Positions 34,644 through 42,925 of a stretch of DNA of 64,000 nt are shown piece by piece (position 1 is the stretch's first letter; every line of letters starts with the position of its first letter). Location: positions 124,001 through 188,000 of the forward strand of contig JBAZHC010000005.1 in assembly GCA_041652575.1 (NCBI GenBank). Reading direction: 5' to 3'. This DNA comes from Phycisphaerae bacterium. GTDB lineage: Bacteria; Planctomycetota; Phycisphaerae; Sedimentisphaerales; UBA12454. The notes beneath the pieces are model-generated. The model made no database searches, was not told the DNA's origin, and saw only the letters and a list, made by a program, of their open reading frames with translations. Made by a program: the position numbers and the translations under genes.

Positions 34644-36404
34644 TTACATCCTGTCGATTGTTTTTATGCCGAGCAGGTTTTCAAGACCGTGCCGAATTAT
34701 TTTAGCGGTTAAATCGCAGAGCAATAGTCTCGATGGTCGAATTTTCTTATCCGCATCGAGAACAGGGCAGGCATTATAAAACCCGCTGAATTTGCCCGCC
34801 AGTTCGTAAAGATAAGCCGTTAAAAAATTCGGCTTAAAATCGGAAATTGCAGTATTAAACGCCTCGCCGTAACGGATAAGCTGCTTTGCAAGCTCAAGTT
34901 CGGAGCTGTTCTCAAGATAAATTTCTTTTATGTCTTTTAGTTCCTTTGCGGTATCAATTCCTTTTTCCTGTCCTTTTCTGCCGATGGATTTAATCCTCGC
35001 GTAAGCGTACTGCATATAAGGTGCGGTGTTGCCGTCCATCGCAAGCATCTTATCGAAATTGAAAATGTAATCGCTTGTTCGATTATTAGAATAATCGGCG
35101 TATTTTACGGCGCCGATTCCAACTGCCTGGGCGATTGTTTCTTTTTCGCTCTCCGGCAGTTCGGGATTTTTTTGCTCGACGACAGACTTTGCACGTTTGA
35201 CGGCTTCATCGAGAAGCTCTTTCAGTTTTACATTTTCGCCGGAGCGGGTTTTTAATGGTTTGCCGTCTTCGCCTAAGACACTTCCGAATGTAATATGAAC
35301 AAGTTTTGTATCCTTTGCCCAGCAGGCCATTTCAGCGACTTTGAAGAGCATTTCAAAATGCTGTTTCTGCCGGGCATCGGTAACGTAAATAATTTCATCA
35401 GCCTTTAATTCGTTTACCCTGTATCTGATAGCCGCTAAATCTGTCGTTGCGTAAAGAAAAGCACCGTCAGTCTTTTGAATGATGAAAGGCATCGGATTGC
35501 CTTCTTTGGTTTTAAAACCTTCCGGGAAAACACAAATCGCTCCTTCAGATTCTTTTGCAATACCAAGTTTTTTTAATTCATTGACAACATCTGCCAATTT
35601 ATCTTTATAAAAACTTTCACCGCATTCATCTTTAACAGTTAAATCAATACCTAATGTCTCATAAATTGGCTGATAATGTTTACGAGATTCGTCTACAATA
35701 TTTTTCCATTGCTCCATTGTGATAGAGTCAGATTGATGCAATCTTCTTACTTGCTGATGTGCAACAGCAACAAAATTTTCATCATTATCAAATCGTTGTT
35801 TTGCATTTTTATAAAATTGCTCAAGATCATTAATTTCTACTTTTGAATAATCTTCATCAACATAAGGCCATTCTAATTTGAAATACGCAATTAGCATACC
35901 AAATTGCGTACCCCAGTCGCCGATGTGGTTTTGCGGGATTACATTGCAGCCTGCCTGTTTTAACATTCTACAGATACAGTCGCCGATGATTGTGCTGCGC
36001 AAATGTCCAACGTGCATTTGCTTTGCGATGTTCGGGCCGGAAAAATCAACAACAACCGTTTGAGGCTTGTTTGTTTTTTCTATGCCGAGCTCTTTTGTGT
36101 CTTTGGAAATTTCTCGCAGGGTTTCTTTGACGAATTCCGGTTTGAGCCTTAAGTTTATAAAACCTGCACCGGCTATTTCCGGCTTTTGGCATATATCGTC
36201 AATTTTCAGTTCTGCGATAATTTTTTCGGCAAGCTGTCTTGGATTTGCTTTTAACTGCTTTGCAAGCGCAAGGGCGTTGTTGCTCTGGTAATCGCCGAAT
36301 TTAGAGTCAGTCGCGGCAGTTACGATTGCGGGAACATTTTGGCCGGTCGCCTTTTGAATGGCCTGACTGATTCGTTCAGAGATTATTTGAATTACAGGTT
36401 TCAT
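34644..36404 (-). CDS. argS: Arginyl-tRNA synthetase
   Basis: The 586-residue class I synthetase charges tRNA-Arg. It has an N-terminal Add1 domain (about 1-115), the HIGH-equivalent in DFSGPNIAKQMHVGHLRST (about 124-142), the catalytic insert FIIQKTDGAFLYATTDLAAI (about 310-329), and a C-terminal helical anticodon domain ending LLGIKTIDRM with the family's invariant terminal Met. No canonical KMSKS is seen, as usual for ArgRS. YjbQ follows after 11 nt; repeat words fill the gap to rsfS upstream. Confidence 0.97.
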   Translation of the reverse strand: MKPVIQIISERISQAIQKATGQNVPAIVTAATDSKFGDYQSNNALALAKQLKANPRQLAEKIIAELKIDDICQKPEIAGAGFINLRLKPEFVKETLREISKDTKELGIEKTNKPQTVVVDFSGPNIAKQMHVGHLRSTIIGDCICRMLKQAGCNVIPQNHIGDWGTQFGMLIAYFKLEWPYVDEDYSKVEINDLEQFYKNAKQRFDNDENFVAVAHQQVRRLHQSDSITMEQWKNIVDESRKHYQPIYETLGIDLTVKDECGESFYKDKLADVVNELKKLGIAKESEGAICVFPEGFKTKEGNPMPFIIQKTDGAFLYATTDLAAIRYRVNELKADEIIYVTDARQKQHFEMLFKVAEMACWAKDTKLVHITFGSVLGEDGKPLKTRSGENVKLKELLDEAVKRAKSVVEQKNPELPESEKETIAQAVGIGAVKYADYSNNRTSDYIFNFDKMLAMDGNTAPYMQYAYARIKSIGRKGQEKGIDTAKELKDIKEIYLENSSELELAKQLIRYGEAFNTAISDFKPNFLTAYLYELAGKFSGFYNACPVLDADKKIRPSRLLLCDLTAKIIRHGLENLLGIKTIDRM

Positions 36405-36410
36405 TTTTTT

Positions 36411-36494
36411 GCCGCAGAGTTCTTTAGTTTTTTTATTTTAGCCACAGAGAACACAGAGAAATAATATTTGTTAATTCGTGTTCATTCGTGGTTA
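36411..36494. repeat. CCACAGAG and ATTCGTG short-word repeats between rsfS and argS
   Basis: GCCGCAGAG (36411-36419) and GCCACAGAG-AACACAGAG (36441-36458) are copies of a dispersed 9-nt word. ATTCGTGTTC-ATTCGTGGTT (about 36473-36492) is a second word family in tandem. The 110-nt gap is largely made of them, and no promoter is recognisable. Confidence 0.7.
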
Positions 36495-36514
36495 TAAATT
36501 TTTCAATTTACATT

Positions 36515-36910
36515 TTAAATCTTCAATTTTTCAGCGTCGCCCCAGAGCAATTCCAAATCGTAGTATTGTCTGAATTCCTCGTTGAATAGATGAACTACCA
36601 CATCGACGAAATCCAGCAGTACCCATTTGCCCTGTTCGTAACCTGCCCGGCCGAAGATTCTAAAATTGTGCTTTTTGCCCATTTCCATAATCTCATCGGC
36701 GACGGAACAGGTCTGGCGGTTGCTTGTTCCGGTGGCGATGAGGAAATAATCCGTTGCGGGGCTTTTGCCGGTAAGGTTGAGCACAACTACGTTAGTGCAG
36801 TGTCTTTCGAGAGCGATTTTAGCCGCCTCAAGGGCGAATTTTTTTGCGGTTAAAACAGCAGGTTTTTTTGCAATAGTCTTTTTCTTTGCGGTAGTTTTCT
36901 TTTTTGCCAA
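36515..36910 (-). CDS. rsfS: Ribosomal silencing factor RsfS
   Basis: The 131-residue RsfS/Iojap protein binds ribosomal protein L14 and blocks subunit joining in starvation. The core shows VVVLNLTGKSPATDYFLIAT (about 47-66), the SNRQTCSVADEIM helix and WVLLDFVDVVVHLFNEEFR (about 96-114). About 25 Lys/Ala-rich residues precede the usual start (AKKKTTAKKKTIAKK). The start is a TTG at 36910 with AAGGA six bases ahead. The basic tail is unusual for RsfS and might bind RNA. Confidence 0.93.
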   Translation of the reverse strand: MAKKKTTAKKKTIAKKPAVLTAKKFALEAAKIALERHCTNVVVLNLTGKSPATDYFLIATGTSNRQTCSVADEIMEMGKKHNFRIFGRAGYEQGKWVLLDFVDVVVHLFNEEFRQYYDLELLWGDAEKLKI

Positions 36911-36930
36911 TTTAATCCTTTTCAGATTCA

Positions 36931-36979
36931 GCCACAGAGTTTTATTTTTTTGCCACAGAGAACACAGAGGTCACAGAGA
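36931..36979. repeat. CCACAGAG repeat upstream of rsfS
   Basis: GCCACAGAG appears at 36931-36939 and again at 36952-36960, the latter followed directly by AACACAGAG and GTCACAGAG, giving three consecutive 9-nt units. Same family as 36441-36458, 44983-45070 and 45674-45721. Confidence 0.75.
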
Positions 36980-36993
36980 TATTTACTTTTCAT

Positions 36994-37028
36994 AAAAAAA
37001 ACGGGGCCGAGAAGCATTCTCGACCCCG
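36994..37028 (-). terminator. Intrinsic terminator of hppA
   Basis: On the minus strand CGGGGTCGAGAA and TTCTCGGCCCCG pair over 12 positions with a single mismatch around a 3-nt loop (37002-37028), followed by eight U residues (36994-37001). It lies 32 nt beyond the hppA stop. Confidence 0.88.
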
Positions 37029-37059
37029 ATAGGATACATTCAATTGCTGTATAAGTCAA

Positions 37060-39459
37060 CTATTTGCCCAAATGCAGAAATTCAGCGATAGCAGGAGCAA
37101 ATTTGACTATAACGCCTGCGAATACGACGCTGACCATACACATCAGTTTTATAAGGATGTTCATACTCGGCCCGGCTGTATCTTTGAACGGGTCGCCGAC
37201 TGTATCGCCTACAACTGCGGCTTTATGAGCAGGTGAGCCCTTTCCGCCGAGAGCGCCTTTTTCGATATACTTCTTGGCGTTGTCCCATGCGCCTCCTGCG
37301 TTGTTCAGCGTGATTGCCAGAACGAATCCGCAGGTAAGTCCGCCTGTGAGCAGTCCCATTACGCCTGCCACTCCGAGAAACAGACCCGTGGCAACCGGTA
37401 CGATAATCGCCAATAGCGACGGCAGAATCATTTCTCTCTGGGCACCGGCGGTAGATATAGATACGCATCTTGCGTAATCAGGTTTTCCCGTACCTTCCAT
37501 AATGCCAACGATTTCCTTAAACTGTCTGCGAACTTCATTAACCATTGCACCTGCCGCTCTTCCGACAGCCTTAATGGTCATAGCACAAAATACGAACGAC
37601 ATCATAGCGCCGATGAACAGGCCGCAAAGAAGTTTCGGATTCATAATATTCAGTTCATAAGCCTGTACGAAATCTGCGATAGTAGCGGTCTTTGTTGAAA
37701 TAGTGCCTTCGATTTGCCCGTTCGAGCTGAACAGGTATTTGCCGACGTAATAAATTTTATCAGGTGCGGCGTCAGCGAGTCTGCCTATCCATATTCTTAT
37801 TTCCTCAATCAGCGATGCGAGAAGTGCCATAGCTGTCAAAGCGGCTGAACCGATTGCGAAACCTTTACCTGTTGCCGCGGTTGTATTTCCGAGAGAATCA
37901 AGAGCATCCGTTCTTTTTCTTACTTCTTTGCCGAGACCGCTCATTTCAGCGTTTCCGCCTGCGTTGTCAGCGATTGGGCCGTAAGCGTCTGTCGCCAGTG
38001 TAATGCCTAATGTTGAGAGCATACCGACTGCTGCGAAACCGATACCATACAATCCCATTGTTGGAGTTGTGAAGCCGCCTGCGAAAGCGAACGCACAAAG
38101 GATACCGATTACGATAGTTACCACAGGCAGGCCTGATGAGTACATTCCTGTTGCGAAACCATCGATGATGGTTGTGGCAGGACCCATTACCGCCTGGCTG
38201 GCAATGCCTTTCGTAGGTTTATATTCGTCTGAAGTATAATATTCAGTAAATTGACCGATTACAACGCCTGCTACGAGGCCAGATACGACTGAGCCGAAAA
38301 TGCCCCAGCTTATCCACTCTAATTTTACAAGGAAAAGTAATGCCACTAAAATCAGTGCCGAACTTCCGAGCGTTCCGATGAGCAGCGAGCGAAGCAGATT
38401 TTTCTGAGTCGCCTCTTCTTTGCATCGAACCATAAAAATGCCGATTATCGAAAGGACAATACCCATTCCGGCGACAACCATTGGAGCGAGAACCGATTTG
38501 AGAACGTCGGCCTGAGTTTTCATTGCCATAGCAGCGCCAAGGGCCATCGTTGCGAGAATCGAGCCGCAATAACTTTCGTAAAGGTCGGCGCCCATACCTG
38601 CGACGTCGCCTACGTTATCGCCGACGTTGTCAGCGATTGTTGCCGGGTTTCTCGGGTCGTCTTCCGGAATACCGGCTTCGACTTTACCGACAAGGTCCGC
38701 TCCGACATCAGCGGCTTTTGTATAGATACCGCCGCCGACTCTTGCGAACAGAGCCTGGGTCGAAGCACCCATACCGAAAGTAATCATAGTCGTTGTTATT
38801 TCAACGAGTTTATGTTCCGGGTTCATTCCAACCGGCACAAGCTGAAGTCCGAGGAAACGCAGGCCTGCTGCCATATTACCTGCGGTATAAACAATTTTAT
38901 CGAGGATAAGGAACCAAATCGAAATATCCAAAAGGCCGAATCCCACGACAATCAGGCCCATAACAGCGCCGCTTCTGAAGGCGACCTGCAGACCTTTGTT
39001 AAGGCTTTCACTTGCGCCCTGAGCAGTTCTATTGGAAGCGTTGGTCGCGGTTTTCATTCCCAAAAAGCCGCAGATACCACTGAACAAACCGCCGGTCAAA
39101 AACGCGACAGGCACAAACGGGTTTTGAACTCCCATCCTGGCAAGTATCGCAAAAATGATAAGCAAAACTACGAAGACCATCGCGACAACTCTGTATTGTC
39201 TGAAAAGATAAGCGTAAGCGCCTTCTTTTACATATTGTGCAATTTCAATCATTTTCGGAGTGCCTGGATTTGCGCTCATCATCATTTTGTAGAAAACAAA
39301 TGCAAACACAAGTGCCAGCGCAGATGAAATCGGTGCGATCCACCATAAAGCCGGTATCGCATTTGCTGATGCTTCTGCAGCGCCTTCCTGTGCCAAAGCA
39401 GTTGCAGCGAAAATTAAAATTGTCGCCAAAAATCCTGTTTTTACGATAGTATTTTTCAC
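37060..39459 (-). CDS. hppA: Membrane-bound ion-pumping pyrophosphatase
   Basis: The 799-residue integral membrane protein hydrolyses pyrophosphate and pumps H+ and/or Na+. It has about 16 membrane helices after an N-terminal signal-like helix. The substrate loops are GADLVGKVEAGIPEDDPRNP (about 270) and ADNVGDNVGDVAGMGADLYE (about 294), with the late loop DTVGDPFKDTAGPSMNILIK near the end. In the diagnostic stretch GNTTAATGKGFAIGSAALTA the residue after GNTT is Ala, the mark of K+-dependent enzymes (K+-independent ones have Lys), many of which pump Na+. Start is GTG at 39459 with AGGAG ahead. A terminator follows the gene. Confidence 0.97.
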   Translation of the reverse strand: MKNTIVKTGFLATILIFAATALAQEGAAEASANAIPALWWIAPISSALALVFAFVFYKMMMSANPGTPKMIEIAQYVKEGAYAYLFRQYRVVAMVFVVLLIIFAILARMGVQNPFVPVAFLTGGLFSGICGFLGMKTATNASNRTAQGASESLNKGLQVAFRSGAVMGLIVVGFGLLDISIWFLILDKIVYTAGNMAAGLRFLGLQLVPVGMNPEHKLVEITTTMITFGMGASTQALFARVGGGIYTKAADVGADLVGKVEAGIPEDDPRNPATIADNVGDNVGDVAGMGADLYESYCGSILATMALGAAMAMKTQADVLKSVLAPMVVAGMGIVLSIIGIFMVRCKEEATQKNLLRSLLIGTLGSSALILVALLFLVKLEWISWGIFGSVVSGLVAGVVIGQFTEYYTSDEYKPTKGIASQAVMGPATTIIDGFATGMYSSGLPVVTIVIGILCAFAFAGGFTTPTMGLYGIGFAAVGMLSTLGITLATDAYGPIADNAGGNAEMSGLGKEVRKRTDALDSLGNTTAATGKGFAIGSAALTAMALLASLIEEIRIWIGRLADAAPDKIYYVGKYLFSSNGQIEGTISTKTATIADFVQAYELNIMNPKLLCGLFIGAMMSFVFCAMTIKAVGRAAGAMVNEVRRQFKEIVGIMEGTGKPDYARCVSISTAGAQREMILPSLLAIIVPVATGLFLGVAGVMGLLTGGLTCGFVLAITLNNAGGAWDNAKKYIEKGALGGKGSPAHKAAVVGDTVGDPFKDTAGPSMNILIKLMCMVSVVFAGVIVKFAPAIAEFLHLGK

Positions 39460-39514
39460 CTTAAAAACTCCTTATAAAGAAAACCGTTGGTTTTTTACGC
39501 GCGAAATTAGCGAC

Positions 39515-39542
39515 AGTGTATAGAACAGAGCTTTTTTTGCAA
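39515..39542 (-). promoter_or_regulatory. Candidate promoter of hppA
   Basis: On the minus strand TTGCAA (39537-39542) and TACACT (39515-39520) are 16 nt apart. Each has two mismatches to consensus, so this is tentative. It would give a leader of about 50 nt. Confidence 0.3.
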
Positions 39543-39571
39543 GTAAATTAGCGCTAAAAAACCTGAAAATT

Positions 39572-39588
39572 GGTCTAAATTTTAGACC
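39572..39588. promoter_or_regulatory. Perfect palindrome upstream of the hppA promoter
   Basis: GGTCTAAATTTTAGACC reads as 8+1+8 perfect inverted repeat. With only one central base it suits a dimeric DNA-binding protein better than an RNA hairpin. It lies about 30 nt upstream of the candidate -35. Confidence 0.4.
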
Positions 39589-39720
39589 AGAAGAAAAAAA
39601 GATTCCGGAAATATTTCTCGTTTTTTATTCCGAGACAAAATAAATAACATAACTATTGTAAAAGCAAGAAGTTATGCATTGGCCGTAGAAGGTGTTCCGA
39701 TGTTTTCAGTTAAAGTAATA

Positions 39721-41388
39721 TTATCTATGTGTAACAATTAAAACGATGGATTTATTTGTTTTTTCAATGGTCGCGGACCTGTCTTTTAGAGAGTCGTCGG
39801 TTGTGATTTTTATTTTTTGCGAAAGGTCCGGAACAGATTCGAAAAACGACAAAATAAATGAACTCTTCAGTGCGTAGTTGACATTCTGAGGCAGCGAACC
39901 TGTTTTCAGAAGAGAAGAGATATCGTTCAGCTTTGCGACAATCAAACCAATAACTTCTCCGTTTTTATTTACCAGCGGACCGCCGGAATTGCCCGGCTGG
40001 ATAGGAACGCTGATTTGAAAATACTGAGGGTTGTCGGTAAGGCCGGAAAGAGAACTGATGGAGCCTTCGGTAAATTTCGGTTCTGTGCCCTGAAGCGTAA
40101 TCTGAGGATAGCCCATAGTAAATACCGCATCGCCGGTTTTAACCGTATCGCTTGAAGCTATCGGCAGAAAAGAAAAATCGTTGCCGTCGATTTTCAGAAC
40201 TGCCGCATCAATCGATTCGTCTTTGCCGATTACCTTCGCGGTATATTTTTTTTGATTATATGTAACTTCCACATTTGTAGCTTTCCCGACAGAATGACAG
40301 GCCGTAAGAATGAAGCCATCCGAAGTTATCAAAAAGCCGGTTGAAATACTTTCTACATTTTCTACAGTCTGGTTATTGTCCTTGTTGTTATTTTCTTTCT
40401 CGGCCAGGAATCCTTTTATTTTTTTTATCCTGTTTAATCTTTGCTGAGCTTCTTCTATCTGGCCGGGCGTCATTTTTTCATGAAGGTCTTTTTTCAGCCA
40501 CTGGGCGTCTTTGTCTCCGTTCATTCCGGCCAGAAGCAGCCATTTATAAGCCTCAACATAATCTTCCGTAACGCCTCTGCCGTTCCAGTACATTACACCA
40601 AGAACAACCTGTGATTCCGCATTTCCCTGTGTGGCGGCTTTTGTGAACCATTTAGCCGCTATTGTGTAATTCTGCTCGACGCCTTCGCCGCTGCAGTACA
40701 TCGTACCGAGAACATACTGGGCTTTGGCTTGTCCCTGCACGGCAGCTCTTGTAAACCATTTAGCTGCTTCCTTATAATCCTGCGGAATTTCTTCATTCTT
40801 GTCGTTGCAGTATATCATACCAAGAATATACTGGGCCTTTGCATTTCCCCGTGCCGCGGCCTTTGTGAATAATTTAACTGCCTCGCTGTAATCCTTCTCG
40901 ACGCCCTGACCCCTGAAGTACATCAATCCAAGGTCGAACTGAGCATCTATCTGCCCCTGTGCGGCAGCTTTTTTAAACCATTCAACCGCCTTGTCGTAAT
41001 CCCGCCTAACTCCCCGGCCCTTGCCGTACATTAAACCAAGACTGTGCTGAGCGTTTGCATTTCCCTGCTCGGCGGCTTTTGTGTACCATTGAATCGCCTG
41101 GGCGTAATCCTGCACAATATTCAGGCCGTCATCGTATATCGCACCAAGTTCGTATTGAGCCTTTGCGTTTCCCTGCTCGGCGGCCTTTGTGTACCATTTA
41201 AATGATTCGTTGTAATCCTGCTCAACGCTCTGACCTATGGAATACTTTTTGGCAAGGGTAAATTGACTGTTCGCATCGCCGCTTTCGGCTTTGGTAAGCA
41301 GTTTTTCGATTGATGACGGGGCGGATTGACATACTCCGCAGAATGAACTAACGGCAAAAACAGCAAACAATATGTATAATCTTCGCAT
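39721..41388 (-). CDS. Sel1-repeat protein fused to a trypsin-like serine protease
   Basis: The 555-residue secreted protein begins with a signal peptide (MRRLYILFAVFAVSSFCGVC). Seven Sel1 repeats of 36-38 residues follow (about 30-300), of the type A..WF.KAA.QG.A.AQY.LG.MY..G. After a short coiled linker comes a chymotrypsin-fold domain (about 340-545) with the triad in ILTACHSVG (His ~365), DESIDAAVLK (Asp ~394) and QPGNSGGPLV (Ser ~467). No PDZ domain follows, unlike DegP. The repeats probably bind partners while the protease acts in the periplasm. The gene is divergent from the K+ transporter gene. Confidence 0.92.
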   Translation of the reverse strand: MRRLYILFAVFAVSSFCGVCQSAPSSIEKLLTKAESGDANSQFTLAKKYSIGQSVEQDYNESFKWYTKAAEQGNAKAQYELGAIYDDGLNIVQDYAQAIQWYTKAAEQGNANAQHSLGLMYGKGRGVRRDYDKAVEWFKKAAAQGQIDAQFDLGLMYFRGQGVEKDYSEAVKLFTKAAARGNAKAQYILGMIYCNDKNEEIPQDYKEAAKWFTRAAVQGQAKAQYVLGTMYCSGEGVEQNYTIAAKWFTKAATQGNAESQVVLGVMYWNGRGVTEDYVEAYKWLLLAGMNGDKDAQWLKKDLHEKMTPGQIEEAQQRLNRIKKIKGFLAEKENNNKDNNQTVENVESISTGFLITSDGFILTACHSVGKATNVEVTYNQKKYTAKVIGKDESIDAAVLKIDGNDFSFLPIASSDTVKTGDAVFTMGYPQITLQGTEPKFTEGSISSLSGLTDNPQYFQISVPIQPGNSGGPLVNKNGEVIGLIVAKLNDISSLLKTGSLPQNVNYALKSSFILSFFESVPDLSQKIKITTDDSLKDRSATIEKTNKSIVLIVTHR

Positions 41389-41456
41389 ATATAAAATCTG
41401 TAATCAGGACCTGGCAGGCATTATACAAAAATAGACTATCCAAAACAAGTTCTCAA

Positions 41457-41485
41457 TTGATAAAACATAATTCGTGTGATATATT
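41457..41485 (+). promoter_or_regulatory. Candidate promoter of the KtrB gene
   Basis: TTGATA (41457-41462) and TATATT (41480-41485) are separated by 17 nt, about 60 nt ahead of the ATG at 41545. The match is moderate. Confidence 0.4.
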
Positions 41486-41544
41486 TTCTGTTTAGTATAA
41501 AAGGGCTTTATTGTGCCAAAATTTGAAGCAAAAAGGCCGATTTT

Positions 41545-42906
41545 ATGAAAATTAAAATAAAAACGAAGCTTGAAAATATTATAAATTATTTTTTTGGAAT
41601 GCATCCTGTTCGGCATGTTGTAATAGGATATCTCATATATATCCTGATCGGCTGGATATTGCTTTGTCTTCCTTTTTTGCATAAGGCTGGCGCTGTCGCC
41701 AGTATTCTCGACCATTTGTTTATTTCCACGTCAGCGGTTTCGACAACGGGATTAGTTACTGTAAGTGTGTCCGGAACATATAATATTGCCGGCCAGATAA
41801 TAGTGTTGATTCTGATTCAGCTTGGCGGAATTGGTTATATGACTTTTGGGTCGTTTGTTTTCCTGGCTCAAAGGAAACCATTAAGCAAAGAGCGTATGAA
41901 TATTGCTAATGTGGTTTTTGCTCTTCCGGAATCGTTTAAGGTTTATAAATTTATCAAAAGCGTGATTATTTTTACGGCTTCGATAGAAATCGTCGGGGCG
42001 ATTATACTTTATGCTTTATTTCGAAAAGCAGGTGTTGAAGACGCATTCTGGTCGGCGATATTTCACAGCATATCTTCATTTTGTACGGCCGGTTTTGGTC
42101 TGTACGATAACAGCTTTGAGAATTATCCGTCTAATTTCGGTTTGAATATTGTAATTGCCGTTCTGAGTTATCTTGGAGCAGTCGGGTTTATCGTTTTTGT
42201 GGATGTGTGGCGAAAATTGCAGGGGAAAATTGAAAATGTAACGCTGACAACGAAAATCATTCTGTGGGCGACTTTTTACGTCAGTATCATCGGTACGTTT
42301 ATCTTCTTCATAACAGAACCAACTATACAGAATCTGCCGGCTGGCAAACGACTGCTGGCGTCATTTTTTCAGGTGATGACTGCAATGACTACGGTTGGAT
42401 TCAATACGATACCAATCGGTAGTCTTTCCCGCGCCTCTCTTTTATTGATTATAACATTGATGGTAATAGGAGCTTCACCTTCAGGCACAGGCGGAGGTTT
42501 GAAGTCAACTACTTTTTCGGCGTTATGGGGTCTTGTCAAAAGCACTCTTAAAGGAGAAAAAGAGGTGTCTTTCTGGGGAAGAATTGTGCCGGACTATCGG
42601 GTGAAGCTGGCCAGTGCGGTCTTCTGTTTTTATGTAACTTTCCTGCTCATAGGTACGTATTTATTGAGTCTAAGCGACGCATCTATAGGTTTCGAAAAAA
42701 TACTTTTCGAAGCGGCCTCGGCTCTTGGCACTGTCGGGCTTAGTACGGGAATCACATCGTCGGTAACATCAATGTCAAAAATAATTCTCATCGGATTAAT
42801 GTATATGGGACGATTAGGGCCGCTGACTTTCGGTCTGTCTTTGGTGGCCGGCCGTAACAAAAAGATTGAAACCAGCCGGAAAAAATCGGAAGACCTGGTG
42901 CTTTGA
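41545..42906 (+). CDS. Potassium uptake protein, TrkH/KtrB family
   Basis: The 453-residue K+ channel-like transporter has four M1-P-M2 repeats. The four selectivity-filter loops are visible: SAVSTTGLVTV (about 65-75), SSFCTAGFGLYD (about 176-187), TAMTTVGFNTIP (about 279-290) and SALGTVGLSTGI (about 391-402), each with the key glycine. Length is closer to KtrB than to TrkH. KtrA/TrkA, the cytoplasmic NAD-binding partner, is not adjacent, so it must be encoded elsewhere. It converges with argJ. Confidence 0.95.
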   Translation: MKIKIKTKLENIINYFFGMHPVRHVVIGYLIYILIGWILLCLPFLHKAGAVASILDHLFISTSAVSTTGLVTVSVSGTYNIAGQIIVLILIQLGGIGYMTFGSFVFLAQRKPLSKERMNIANVVFALPESFKVYKFIKSVIIFTASIEIVGAIILYALFRKAGVEDAFWSAIFHSISSFCTAGFGLYDNSFENYPSNFGLNIVIAVLSYLGAVGFIVFVDVWRKLQGKIENVTLTTKIILWATFYVSIIGTFIFFITEPTIQNLPAGKRLLASFFQVMTAMTTVGFNTIPIGSLSRASLLLIITLMVIGASPSGTGGGLKSTTFSALWGLVKSTLKGEKEVSFWGRIVPDYRVKLASAVFCFYVTFLLIGTYLLSLSDASIGFEKILFEAASALGTVGLSTGITSSVTSMSKIILIGLMYMGRLGPLTFGLSLVAGRNKKIETSRKKSEDLVL

Positions 42907-42925
42907 TTTTGGCAGACAAATACGA

